Source of the DNA: Quercus robur
Taxonomy: Eukaryota > Streptophyta > Magnoliopsida > Fagales > Fagaceae
Length of the DNA: 64,000 bases
Reading direction: 5' to 3'
Assembly (NCBI RefSeq): GCF_932294415.1
Contig: NC_065538.1
Location: forward strand, 74,811,834-74,875,833
Below the pieces are notes generated by a model. That model ran no database searches. It saw nothing but the letters and a program-made list of their open reading frames with translations, and was not told the origin of the DNA. Every line of letters begins with the position of its first letter. Within the stretch, counting starts at the first letter, position 1. The translations under genes were made by a program, and so were the position numbers. This document shows positions 45,437 through 56,760 of this stretch, piece after piece.

Positions 45437-45815
45437 GAAATGCATCACCATCATTTTGTGTTTGGCCAAGAAGTATAAAAAAGAAAATTTTTATGAGGGA
45501 GAAGAAGGTTAAGGAGTTGAGGAAAAAATTGAAGGACGAGTACATGACGAAAAGTGTGGAGAACTTACTTTATTCGTAGGAAAAAAAATATTTTGTTTCC
45601 AGTACCGAAGGTATTTCTACATTTGAGCATATAAATGATTATAAAAAAAATACTAGTTGATTTGATAATTTGTAAAGTTTAGATTAGTGAGGATGAAACT
45701 TTTTTTTTTTATTAAACTCACCACCTAGTACTTATGATCATTTGATTACTACACTTTGTATAGAAATGATGAGATTTAAGTTTTATGTACAATACTTAAA
45801 CAATAAATTCAAATC

Positions 45816-46015
45816 TTCTGTCCCACTTTTCATACTCCACTCTATACTCCACTAATAAAAACTTGCCACGTGTTAACATAATTAATTAAATACTATCATT
45901 AACTAATAATGGTAATACTAATAAGTTAATAATGATAGTATTTAATTAATTATGTTAACATGTGGCAAGTTTTTATTGGTAGAGTATAGAGTGGAGCAGG
46001 AAAAATGGGACAGAA
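45816..46015. mobile_element. Long-hairpin MITE, 200 bp
   Basis: Arms of about 85-90 bp are almost perfectly complementary (TTCTGTCCCAC... against ...GGGACAGAA). They surround a loop of about 25 bp. This is the foldback structure of a recent MITE. Confidence 0.75.
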
Positions 46016-46060
46016 AACACAATGAGTTTTTGAGAGTTAGGGGGCAAGTCCAATAATTAA

Positions 46061-46201
46061 GGGGCTGTTTGGTAGTGTATTTTGATCAATAGTTTTTAGT
46101 GTTAAAACAATATTACACGTATTTTCACATACTTTTTCACCTACACATATTTCCAAAAAATACAAACAACATTACTTAAACAACATTACCAAACGAGCTG
46201 T
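46061..46201. mobile_element. Small hAT-type MITE
   Basis: Ends GGGGCTGTTTGGTA and TACCAAACGAGCTG are imperfect inverted repeats of the common hAT-MITE type. About 140 bp. No exact TSD found. Confidence 0.5.
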
Positions 46202-46449
46202 AAAAGTCTAGTAGGAGAGGTAGATCCTGATTTAAATCAAAACACCAAATTAAATTTTTGACCTTAAAGTCTAGCGTTATTTTCATTGTGTTCCCTAAAG
46301 TTTGAGATTTTTTTTTTTTTTTTAAATAGTTCTTTCTTCATGATAGATATAGCTATTAAGTTTCAACAAAATAACATCATTTAGTGTTATATATAAATTA
46401 TAATGTTGTGACCTTGGTTATTTGTTTTCTTGTGAGAGTATAGCAAACT

Positions 46450-47413
46450 AGAGAAAATTAAATTTCTATTGAACAAAATGTTTTGGGTGTATTTGGGGTT
46501 TGGATTTTTAGAAAGTGACAATATATGCTACTTTTAACCTGTTTTATTTTTATGTTAAATATTTTTCGAAAAAAATATTTTATATATGTAGCATAGAGAT
46601 GACTCTATTCTCCTCCCCCACCGTCCAAGATTTATTAGATCTAGAACACCTATGGCTGAATCTATGTTTTTTCAATTTTTTTCTAAAATTTTTTCAAAAG
46701 TTTAATCTCCTAGATCTTGAACTTCTATTGTATCTTGCTTGTAATATTTTCAAATTGGTTCAGATTTTGTGAGATTATGCCATGTTAAATTTTATTGTTG
46801 ATTTGTGCATTGTGAGATTATATTATTTTTAGGATTTTTTTTTACCTATACAAACTAAATGCCTTTAAATGTTTTCCAAAGCATTTTTAGGAATGTAATA
46901 AAATACCCAAAAACAAATTGTTTTCTGAAAATGTTTTCAGCTGAAAATATTTTATAGTTGAAAAATATTTTTCATTGAAACAAATGCACCCTTAATCTCC
47001 ATATTTGTTAGTGCAATTTTCTCTTTATAGTTATCCTTGGACATAGGCTTTAAAGCCAAGCAGCGTAAACCCAGAGTGTTATTTTCATGTTTTTGATTGT
47101 GTCTATTTTTCTTTATATTTTCTTGGTTCCTATTATTTTTATTTTATTTTTTAGATCTTTCTTTAAGTACGTAATAGTTTTCGATCACAGTTAATCTTGT
47201 GTGAGAGAATTTTCAAAAGCCTTTTCGTGCAACGCCACCCTCTACGAGTACCTTAACTCCATATATTACTTGTTTTTCTTCAAATTAGGAATAGATTCCA
47301 TTTTCCTAGCTATGTGTCACAGGAAATCCATTTGCTTAATTTGAGCTTTTAACTTCAATTAATTATGCCAAGATCCTCAAAATCCGATATCAAAAGCCAA
47401 ATAAAACACACAC

Positions 47414-47451
<38 letters not shown>

Positions 47452-47470
47452 GAAGGTAATGTCTATTAAT
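46450..47470. other. Non-coding duplicated sequence with four empty sites
   Basis: This stretch is the uninterrupted counterpart of copy A sequence that there carries the Pack-MULE (site near 46505), the LARD element (near 46590), the Helitron (near 46820) and the Copia element (near 47135). A (TAA)n run lies at about 47420-47452. No gene recognised. Confidence 0.8.
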
Positions 47471-47479
47471 ACACATTAC

Positions 47480-47775
47480 ATGTAAGTGTAAATAATCACT
47501 TTAACATAAACCCATCACTTTTTTTCTATTATTTATAGTCGAACACTTCAAAGTTATGACAAAAATTATAACACAAAAGTTACGATACTAAGATTTTTGA
47601 CTTGGTGTCATCAATTGTAAATTGTAAATGATCACTTGAACATAGACCCGTTAATTTTTCTCTCTTATTTACTGTCTAACAACTCAAAGTTATGACAAAA
47701 ATTCTTACCCAAAAGTTATGATATTCTAAGATTTTCGACTTGGTGTGTGTATGAAATAGCCGTAGCACACGCTTT
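47480..47775 (+). repeat. Two-unit tandem repeat upstream of gene B
   Basis: Two units of about 132 bp, starting near 47502 and 47634, belong to the family that has four units upstream of gene A. Confidence 0.8.
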
Positions 47776-47944
47776 TGGAGATGTTGACCTCTTACTGTCT
47801 ATTTGCAACTGCGTGACATGAAATATAAACAAAGCAATCAGTTTGTAGTAATAATATAAATAGGCCAATAGCTACGTCGTGTACATAAGGGAGCCAAGAC
47901 AATGACTCAAAAATTTTGAACTTAGAAAATTATGAATACAGAAT

Positions 47945-48095
47945 GGGTCAGCCAATGGAATTAACCCCCAAAAAAACATAAAATGAAATGGTCAGCTAAC
48001 AGGCTGGGTCAAGCCAGTCAACCATTCAAATTCAACATTTTCCCGTATATGACCCAGTGTTATAGTTCTGTTTCCAACACTATAAATAAGACCCA
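47945..48095 (+). promoter_or_regulatory. Core promoter of gene B (CCAAT and TATA boxes)
   Basis: TATAAATA at about 48081-48088 and the GTCAGCCAATGG motif near 47948 are conserved with gene A. The overlapping upstream ATG frame (48098) is also present. Confidence 0.7.
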
Positions 48096-48218
48096 ATATG
48101 CCTCTCAATCTTCATTCAAAACCTTTTCTTTCTACAACACAAATACACAAGATCCAAAAATATTCTTTCTGCAACACAAATACACAATTACCAAAGAGAA
48201 AAAAAACCTCTCAATCAA

Positions 48219-49460
48219 ATGGCTTCAGCTCTCCTTTTACCTTCTGCATCTTCGTCTTCTTGTTGTTCAAGGAAAATCCATGCTACTATTCAAGTCCCAA
48301 AACTTCCAAAACTCTCTTTCTCAGTTCCAAAAATACCAAAGAGAAATCTAGGTGAGGAACTGAATATAAGAGACGGGTTCATAAACACAACCCCAGTTGA
48401 AAAGTTCAATGTCATCGATGATAGATCACACAGCTCTAGTTCTAATGTTACCACTCAACTCTATGCCATCTTAGAGGCCGTAGCTGATAGAGTAGAGATG
48501 CACGCCAACATTGGAGAGCAACGTGACAACTGGAACACCCTTCTTCTAAACTCCATCAACATGATAATTCTCACAGCTGCAACAATGGCTGGTGTTGCTG
48601 TAACTGGTGGCATTGGAATGCCTCTTTTGGCTTTGAAATTATCGTCTACTCTTTTGTATTCCGCAGCCACGGGAATGTTGCTTATAATGAACAAAATTCA
48701 ACCTTCACAACTTGCCGAGGAGCAACGCAATGCTACAAGATTGTTCAAGCAGTTACAAAGCCAAATCCAAACCATGCTCGCCATTGGAACTCCAACACAA
48801 GAAGATGTGAAGGAGGTGATGGAAAAGGTTTTGGCTCTTGACAAAGCGTACCCACTTCCCTTACTTGGTGCGATGCTTGAAAAATTCCCGGCAAAGTTTG
48901 AGCCAGCTGTTTGGTGGCCTAAAAATCAAGTACTACAAAAGAAAAACTTTTCACATGAAGGAAAACAATGTAACAATGGATGGAGTGAGGAACTTGAAAT
49001 GGAAATGCGAGAGATCATTAAGGTGGTGGAGAGAAAAGACATAGAGGACTACGTAAGACTTGGCAACTTGGCGTTGAAAATCAACAGGACTTTAGCTATC
49101 TCTGGTCCATTACTCACTGGCATAGCAGCCTTTGGCTCAGCTTTTATTGGTAATGGATCATGGGCACCAATAGTAGCAGTGGCTGCTGGGGCTTTAGCTA
49201 GCACAGTTAATGCTTTTGAGCATGGTGTACAAGTTGGGATGGTGATTGAGATGTACAGAAACTGTGGTGGCTTTTTCCAGCTATTGCAAGAATCAATTGA
49301 AGCCACACTAGAGGAAAAAGATTTGGAGAAAAGAGAAAATGGGGAACTGTTTCAAATGAAGGTGGCTATGAAACTTGGAAGAAGCTTATCACAACTCAGA
49401 GAACTTGCTACAAAGTCAGCTTCTTCCCGTGTAGACGAATTTGCAAGCAAGCTTTTCTAG
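48219..49460 (+). CDS. F-box-family protein like At4g22030, copy B (413 aa)
   Basis: The second intronless paralog has the same length and start context as gene A. Differences from A are S15C, A23T, R28K, I44L, L63F, T75S, I79T, L98I, V124A, A128V, K290R and S323A. Seven lie in the presequence-like and linker region (residues 1-80), and residues 129-289 are identical. The two hydrophobic segments (112-156 and 292-325) and the conserved SQLAEEQRNATRLFKQ block are intact. No stop or frameshift. Promoter, leader and 3' repeats are duplicated with it, so both copies may be expressed. The main upstream difference is the number of tandem units. Function is unknown beyond the family name. Confidence 0.9.
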   Translation: MASALLLPSASSSSCCSRKIHATIQVPKLPKLSFSVPKIPKRNLGEELNIRDGFINTTPVEKFNVIDDRSHSSSSNVTTQLYAILEAVADRVEMHANIGEQRDNWNTLLLNSINMIILTAATMAGVAVTGGIGMPLLALKLSSTLLYSAATGMLLIMNKIQPSQLAEEQRNATRLFKQLQSQIQTMLAIGTPTQEDVKEVMEKVLALDKAYPLPLLGAMLEKFPAKFEPAVWWPKNQVLQKKNFSHEGKQCNNGWSEELEMEMREIIKVVERKDIEDYVRLGNLALKINRTLAISGPLLTGIAAFGSAFIGNGSWAPIVAVAAGALASTVNAFEHGVQVGMVIEMYRNCGGFFQLLQESIEATLEEKDLEKRENGELFQMKVAMKLGRSLSQLRELATKSASSRVDEFASKLF

Positions 49461-49468
49461 TTCTGGAT

Positions 49469-49785
49469 TTTGTAATTAATCAAATTATTTAATCTGATAA
49501 TTGTTTATATAATAACTTGATTAATTCATTGTACAATCTTCTAACATAGAAAAAAATGTTAATTCTCCAATTTTATATATATCAGCTACTTGTGCAAAAA
49601 GAGTTTGTAAAATAAAATGCATGTATTTCTTCGTTTCTCGATCACTTAATTGAATTCTTTGATTTGTCAATTGTTTATAACTTATTTAACTCTTTGTACA
49701 ATGTTCTAACATTGAAAAAAATGCTAATTCTAAAATTTTATATTCGCTACTTGTGCAAAAAGATTTTGTAAAAGAATTTTTTTTG
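49469..49785 (+). repeat. 3' flank tandem repeat, gene B
   Basis: This is the counterpart of 18556-18872, with the same two diverged units after the stop codon. Confidence 0.7.
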
Positions 49786-50152
49786 GTTTCTTGCATATAA
49801 TAACTTGAATTTCCTATTACAAGGTGTTGAAAATCGAAGTTGCACAAACAAATAACTTTACGACAGTACCACAAGAGAGATCAAAAATATGTTGTTGAAG
49901 AAGTAATTCTATGTAGATTAGTTGAATATTTAGTAGATTATTCAAGACAGGTGGTCAAAAAATTGCACGGACTTAGATTATTTGAAATGTCTTATTAGTT
50001 TATTGTTTATTATGTTGAATAGTTGGATTTGGTCACGAAATTGGAGATGGTTCAACTGAAACTTCCGGTCACCACCGCCACTTTCCTTTTTTGCATCTCA
50101 GGCCATGGAGTGAATAAAACCAAAAATTCAATGAAAACCTTTTCATAGGTAA

Positions 50153-50303
50153 TTATTGAGTATCTTCTAAAGATCATAAATTCATACATTCTCCTTTCAC
50201 ATAACTATGGGTCTCATTAATTAAATTTTTGATGAGACCCACAATTCATATGAGATGAGGGAATACGCATTTATGGTACTCCTAGAGTATTCAATAATTT
50301 TCC
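50153..50303. mobile_element. Hairpin MITE shared by both copies (copy B)
   Basis: Diverged counterpart of 19248-19396. Arms with AGATCATAAATTCATAC and GAATACGCATTTATGG still pair in part. Confidence 0.6.
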
Positions 50304-50332
50304 ATATATTAGTTGGATCAAAAACTTATGAT

Positions 50333-50515
50333 GGGTCATATTAACGAGTGCCCTTAGGGTATTAGTTAACAATTCAGTTAAAGAAAATTTTTATGAGAAA
50401 AAAAAAAAACAATTAATATTTTGACAGTTTTTTTCATTCTCTATAAAAGTGATGTCAAAACTTTCCTAAAATAAATTGTTAACCAATTCCTTAAAAGCAC
50501 TCGTTAGCATTTCCC
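50333..50515. mobile_element. MULE-type MITE, 183 bp
   Basis: Termini GGGTCATATTAACGAGTGCC and its imperfect complement end in TTCCC. The 9-bp TSD is ACTTATGAT / ACTTATAAT (50324-50332, 50516-50524; one mismatch). Copy A lacks it near 19418. Confidence 0.78.
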
Positions 50516-50610
50516 ACTTATAATTAATGCCTTAGTCATTTTGCCTCATGAATTCATAACAACTGAGAGGGGATATATGGAGAGGCAAATAGTTTTGTGA
50601 CATTCAAAAC

Positions 50611-51963
50611 CAGGGATGGACCTAGGTGGGGGCCCGAGCCCCCCAGGCCCAAAAAAAAATTACTCTCTCCGTCTTAATTTGTTTAACCTCTATTTCATTT
50701 TGGGATGTCCCAAAATATTGTCCTGTTTCTAAAATAAAGGCCATTAACTTACTAGTATTCCTATTATATCCTTGCTTTATTTTCAAAACTATTTGAAAAG
50801 AAAACTAACAAATATTTAAAAAAAATCAATCTAATTGGGGCACCTTTTTAGTTGCCTCATTAAGAATAACTTTTTTTTTTTTAAATCTGATAAATTTATT
50901 TAAGGATAATTTTGTAAACTTATACATTTTTATAAAGCAGACAAGACAATAAATGATGTTTTCTTAAAAAAATTTGACTTTTCAAATAGGACAAAAAAAT
51001 TGGGACGGAGGGAGTAGTAGCTTAATTTTTAGATTAAAAAAAAATTTAGACTTGGGCCCCCTCCAAAATCATGAATCATTAACCTAGTCCATATGAATCT
51101 TTAAAAAAAAAATACAAATCCAAAAAAAATGTAAACCCAGTAGTCCAAATGGAAAAATGAATGAAAAATTTTTTTTTTGAGAGGTGAGATAAAGAGAAAG
51201 AGGCAAGAGAGACCTATAGAGTAGAGAGTAGGCGATACAAAGAGAAACTGAGAGGCAAGAGAGAACGAGAGTCCAAGACGACGAGACCCATCTTGCCACC
51301 GCCGACTCTGCCATGTGAGACCTATCCTGTTGCTGGTTGATTGATCTGCCCAGCCCAACTTCGTTGCTCTAACCTTCACAGTTCACACTTCACACTCAAT
51401 TAAGTAGTTAATCTATCCTTCAAAACATAATATAATGTTTGAGAATCTCAGAATTTGTGCTTGTGGTATTTGTGTTTTTACTGATGAGTGATGATGGTGA
51501 TTGTGAATTGAATATATGCATTTGTGCTTGCGGTGTTTTTTTTTTTTTTTTTCTTTTCTTTTTATTTATTTATTTTTTTTTTTTTTGACTTTGTGAGTTT
51601 GTGACTATTTGGTAGTTAGGCAATAATAGGGACAAGCGACAGAAAGAGAAACAGTAATTCAACAAGATTAAAAATGGTAAAGTTAGAAAAAATGTTTATT
51701 GGTAATGAATAATAAATTCATAGTGTCGGTAGTGAGACTGGATGAGTGACAAAAACATTAGTGTTTTGTGTCTTTTGTTTTTATTGGTAGACGATTGTAT
51801 CTTAATATATTAAAAAACAATGATTTTTGTGTATTTGTCTTGGTTGAAAATTTCTTAATATTATATGGATGTGTATTTGATTTTTTTTTTAATTTGATTT
51901 TTTTTTTTTTTTTTTTTGCTTATCTCCAGCCTCCCCTAACTTGAAATTCTAAGTCCGTCCTTG
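50611..51963. mobile_element. Non-autonomous hAT-like element (copy B)
   Basis: Ends CAGGGATGGACC and GTCCGTCCTTG, with a perfect 8-bp TSD, TTCAAAAC (50603-50610 and 51964-51971). It is the counterpart of 19511-21129, so it was present before duplication. It lacks the GC-rich block of copy A and carries an extra nested MITE. No transposase. Confidence 0.85.
50663..51014. mobile_element. CTCCCTCCGTCC-type MITE nested in the hAT element
   Basis: Ends CTCTCTCCGTC and GGGACGGAGGGAG are inverted and bordered by TA dinucleotides. This is the common plant Tc1/mariner-like MITE signature. The copy A element lacks it. Confidence 0.75.
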
Positions 51964-52454
51964 TTCAAAACACATATAAATTAAACAACAAAAGCTTTTG
52001 CCATGTAATCAAAGGTTAGTATTGTGATGTTAAAAAGAAATTGGTAATAGAGCTAGCATGCTTTTCTTGTTTAGTTTTTCTTTTTTGGGAGATATAGTTA
52101 TATTGAATTTTATATGTGCAATTAAGATGTCAATTGTGTGAATCATTATACATGTATATGTATAATTATTTAATTATATAACATATTTTGAATCAAAATA
52201 ATTTGTCTCACTATAATTATTTCATTTTATGTTCTATTAATCACAATATGCTACACATTCTTTTTCTTTTTCTTATAAAGCCACAAAAATATTTTTTAAA
52301 AAAAAAAATCAAATGCGTGACATACTGCAGTATGTCAGTTATTAAAGCATGAAAGAAAACACAAAGAATGGTTTTTATTCCATATGTACATAGTCTGTGT
52401 TTTTAACTTTCTATACATGTGTGTGTTTTTGTTAATTATTAGATGCATGAATTT

Positions 52455-53082
52455 TGTTAAGAATATAAAGTGTGAGAAAGACTGAATAGTCTGTATATTA
52501 ATGTGTTTTCTGGCCGTTCTTGGTTGGGTTTTGCTCGGGATTGTGTGTTCTGTCACTCAATGCCTTTGTTTTGACAGTTGGATGAGCAGAACATTGAAAT
52601 CCGAGATTTGTTGGGACTGTGGGCGTGACGGCGGTGACTCGCTTCTGACAGTGGCTACTGGATGAAGGCGAGGGCAGCGGAAGAACGCCGGAGATGTCCA
52701 CAGGAACCAGAAAGTCAGAGGATTGGCTCTGATACCATGTTAAATATTAGCATAGAGATGTGTTATATCATGTTGTATATGCTAGAGTAGAGATGCAGAA
52801 GAGAAAGCATAGAGGAGGAACACTGAGAACACAAGGGTTACGTGGTTCAGCCTTACGGCCTACATCCACAGAGGAATCCCTTAAGGGCTACATCTTTATT
52901 ATATGAGAGTGTAGTACAATAACTTCCTGTGTTACAATGAACCCTAACATGAGTATATATAGGTGACTAAACCCTAGACTAATAGACTTCTAGTACAAGT
53001 AGGAGACTTGACTTGCACACAAAGTAGAATTAGGGTTGGGCCTATTACATTGGGCTAATATGAATAATATATATCTCTAACA
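52455..53082 (-). mobile_element. Internally deleted LTR retroelement
   Basis: A 628-bp insert, TGTTAAG...CTAACA, has a perfect 5-bp TSD, AATTT (52450-52454 and 53083-53087). Copy A has the empty site near 21613. A 344-bp LTR-like part (52739-53082) is followed, on the minus strand, by a tRNA-Met primer site TGGTATCAGAGCCA at 52738-52725. About 280 bp of leader or gag start come next, and the element then ends without a full second LTR. Confidence 0.75.
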
Positions 53083-53241
53083 AATTTGAGCATATTCCAC
53101 TTTATATTTTACTAACTATAGCTTGCCATGCGTCCTTTTTGTTTTCTTATAAACTAATCAAATTTTTTTCTTACAAATTAATCAAATTTTACAATGAAAA
53201 AAAAATTAGAAACATATATATATATATATAGTATTGTAGTT

Positions 53242-53301
53242 TTTTTTTCTTAAGAGAGTTTCAATCTATGGCGTCCACCAGTTGAGCTAACTGGAACCCA
53301 G
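53242..53301 (-). mobile_element. tRNA-derived SINE fragment
   Basis: On the minus strand it reads a TAGCTCAACTGG box A-like motif, a GATTGAAACTC box B-like motif and an A-run. A perfect 15-bp TSD, TATAGTATTGTAGTT, flanks it (53227-53241 and 53302-53316). Copy A has one copy of the target near 21766. It is too short and mispaired to be a tRNA gene. Confidence 0.8.
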
Positions 53302-53316
53302 TATAGTATTGTAGTT

Positions 53317-56300
53317 GGTTGGTTGGTTTGGCGCCACGTAAAATAAAACACTAAGAGTTCATTTACAACTTATTTTTGCTGAAACTGAAAACTGAAAACA
53401 CTATAGCAAAATAATTTTTAAATGTGTGAATAGTGTCATGAGACTCATTTTTAATTTTTTTCCTGATGAACAGTGCATGAACAATGTATTTTCTCCTAAA
53501 AGTTGTTGCACGTGAATAAAAATAAATAAATAAATAAATAAAAAAGGAAAAACGCAAACGTGAAACGCAGCTCAAAATGTGGATCCAGACACTCACTAAG
53601 GATGAAAATAGAAGTTTTATTTCATATATATATATATATATTGTGTATATATATATATATATATATATTTATTGTGTGAGCTTTTTTCTATAATTAGATA
53701 TTTATGTATATTTTATTTTAATTCGCTAATTTAGAGTGGGTCAAGTTTGTTGATCTCGTGACCTTCATAATAAATTGTACGTTTCTTTCTTTTTTGATAT
53801 ACTTTTTGTGATTCCCATTATCTTTATCAATTCCACCTACTACTCTGATGCTTAATATACTCCTTTGAAATCTTCAACCACTATCTTGCTAAAGCCTAGC
53901 TCCATTGCAAAGCTATGGTGGACAAGGCAACCAGCCTCTCAGCCGTTGGTCATCATATCCTGCTTGATGCCTCAATATATTCCCTGACTTTCAAAGATTT
54001 CCTTCAACTGGGTACATAGAGAAGCTCACCAGTCACCATGTTGTTCATACTGTAGCTAAGTGGTCCTTGATAGATCTTTTTTTATTTATTTTTAGGCTCT
54101 TTTGACCTGGGGTTCAGCCCACCTAATTTTGCTAATCTCATCTTGGTGGAAGCTGCCCAGACTGTGTTGTTGTTGTTTCTTTTTTTGGTAATAAAGTTTT
54201 CTTTTCTGCCAAAAAAAAAAAAAAAAAAAAAAAGACATTAAAAGTTTTGTCATGCTCATAAACAAGATGACTCAGTAACACATTTTTCATTCTCACTAGA
54301 TCTCCTAAAAATGTCACTCCTAATCTCCTAAATGTATATCATGATCTCCTAAATATATATATCATGATCATGATATACATTTAGGAGATCATGATCATTA
54401 GATTTCGCCTCTGCTTAATTTAGTCAAACTATGTTTTTTATTCTCACCCAAAAAAAAAAAAAAAAACCCTTTGAAATTGTTAAATATATTTTGATAGTTT
54501 AATTTAACCCTTAGAACTTTCTTTCATATGTTAACAATGTTACTACAAAGCTCATTGACTTAATCAGTTAAAACCGTTAAAATTAAAAGGAACAATTTTG
54601 ATCTCTTTAATTAATTAACTCACAAGTGATGAACTCACAAAAATATTTACTATTTTATTGCACAAATTAAAAAAAAAATTTAAGATCGATGTTTAAATTA
54701 ATAAAAATGAGGGATTATTCCAATTTCATTCCTAGATTTTGAATTATTTTTTAATTTTATATAATCCCTAGACTTTGATTGAGAGTTAGTTTGGTCCTTG
54801 CACTCTTTAGAATAATTAACCTTTGAACATTAAGTTTTTTTTTTTTTTGAGGAAGAACATTAAGTTAATTTATGACATTCTTCTAAAAAAATTAATTTAT
54901 GACAAATCAAACCTTTAGTTATTATTTTCTATTAAAGTTTAACGGATTTAATTACATATATAATAAACATAGGGAAATCATGTGTATATCACGTAATTAA
55001 ATATTTTAGGTTTTAATGAAAAATATTAGCACAAAAGCTTTCCTTTTTTATTTTTTTTCTTTAAAGATAGAATTAACACAAAAGCTTGATTTGTCATGAA
55101 TATAAACATAATGTTCATGGCCTTAATTATTTAATAATGACAAAGTTTGACTCTAACTACCAATAGAAAGATGACATTTGTTATTATCATGTGCAATATA
55201 CTTACACTCACTTAACCCAATTAACAAAGTGGGTCATGTGAATTACACATGACAAGACACATATTATCTTAATTTCTATTGGTGGTTAAGCCAAACATTT
55301 TCCATTATTTAAATTGAAAATCGAAGATGCTTACATCAAATTTTAAAAATAATATGAGTAAAAAACTACTAAAAATAAAGAGAATAAATTTTGGTTACAA
55401 AATTAGTTAGAGCGTTAGACTTTAATGCATTATAAGAAATAACATGTGTTGTTGTTACTCACAATGCGCATAACTCACTTAAAATGATTGTATACAATTA
55501 TTTAAGTGTGATTTAGTAAGTTAAGCGTAATGCATATGACAGCGACACATATCATCATCTTATTACTCCAACCAAGTTTTTAAACAAACTTTGTCCTAAA
55601 AATGAAAAAGAAATTTCCTTCAACTTCAGTTTAAAAGAGATTCTTCTAATTTCTTCAATATATTATGTGGATATTCATATGATATTTTAATCACATAACT
55701 TATTAAATTAATTATTTAAACAAGTGACATGGAAGGATATATTTTAATCACATAATTTATTAAATTAATTATTTAATGGATCATGAGATTAAAAGTATAT
55801 ATGGATATATTTTTATTTATACAAGTTTTATTTATTCAAGTTTTCACTGTCATGTTTTTTTTGGATAACTTAGTTAATATCACTTTTTAATGTTATTTAT
55901 ATTAAGTACACCTTTAGACATTATTTTAAGATATTTGTTTCATTACATTTTTCACATAATAGTGTCAGTTTTTATTTACAATAAGTGGGAGAAAAACAAA
56001 GATTTGAATAGAAGTTATATTATGAGAGAAACCGAGCTCTAACATTGTCATTGAGCTCTCAAGTGAATAGAGTGATCAAACAATTGAACTAGCTACTTTT
56101 CTATTATATAAGTCCTTTAAAGACAAAAAATAAAAATAAAAATAAAAAATCTTAAAAGAGATAGCATCTCTTATATTCTCTCAATTTTCTCGCCCAATAT
56201 AGAAAGAAAAATCAACTTTTGTATTTTACCAACTTTTTCAAGTGCTATTTCCAATTCTTTTCATTTTTTTCTTTATTTTATTTAAATATTATTTCTTTAT

Positions 56301-56356
56301 TTTTTTAATAATATTTTTGAAATCTAATACTATTTTTCTTAGATTTTTATTAATAC

Positions 56357-56365
<9 letters not shown>
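53317..56365. other. AT-rich non-coding tail of copy B
   Basis: It matches copy A from 21770 to about 24560. Includes (TA)n near 53625-53670 and a small poly(T) retroinsertion at 54837-54854. A minus-strand peptide, AMELGFSKIVVEDF (about 53920-53870), vaguely resembles an RNase H-like domain of plant retroelements. No gene recognised. Confidence 0.7.
54837..54854 (-). mobile_element. Micro retroinsertion (poly(T) plus GAGGAA)
   Basis: Twelve T and GAGGAA lie between perfect 12-bp copies of GAACATTAAGTT (54825-54836 and 54855-54866). Copy A has a single copy and no insert near 23058. Confidence 0.72.

Positions 56366-56411
<46 letters not shown>
56366..56411. repeat. (GA)n microsatellite
   Basis: About 22 AG repeats follow a short (TA)n. 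Copy A has only about five repeats at the matching place (24564-24573). Confidence 0.95.
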
Positions 56412-56413
<2 letters not shown>

Positions 56414-56760
56414 TGAATATTAAAATGTGCTATTCAATATTTTAATCTCAAATATTTGTTTAATATTTGAATATTTGAAGTGCTGTTTTGTGAATTTACT
56501 CCCCATAAAGTAAAATAAAACCACTACTTATAGTCTCATACTAATTAACTCAAGAACAATACTTAAGATTTGCTCAAATTATTTGTTATGAACATAATGG
56601 TTCCTAACGGGGATAAATGAGAATTGTAGGAGAATATATGAGAATTATAAGAAAACCAACTTAATTAGAGAAATATTAAGAGAGGAAATGCACTAAATAA
56701 TCAATTATAACTAACTAATAATAGGCATACATTAAACCATAAAACTATTTTATTAGTGCA

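Larger units (their letters stand above)
43321..46445. other. 3.1-kb block present only in copy B
   Basis: Copy A joins directly at about 3173. The block is bordered by TATAGTAAA (43308-43317 region) and TATAGCAAA (46438-46447 region). These could be a 9-bp TSD or the short direct repeats used for a deletion in copy A. No terminal inverted repeats are visible. It contains small MITEs, a 105-bp tandem repeat and a kinase-like remnant, but no complete gene. Confidence 0.65.

Noticed and set aside
45147-45545. 132-codon minus-strand ORF with a 35-residue repeat
   Set aside because: The repeat follows from a 105-bp tandem duplication in non-coding DNA; no family or promoter seen.
53270-53301. 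tRNA-like motif near GTTGAGCTAACTGG
   Set aside because: Only box A- and box B-like words are present, with no cloverleaf. Flanking TSDs and an A-tail make it a SINE fragment.
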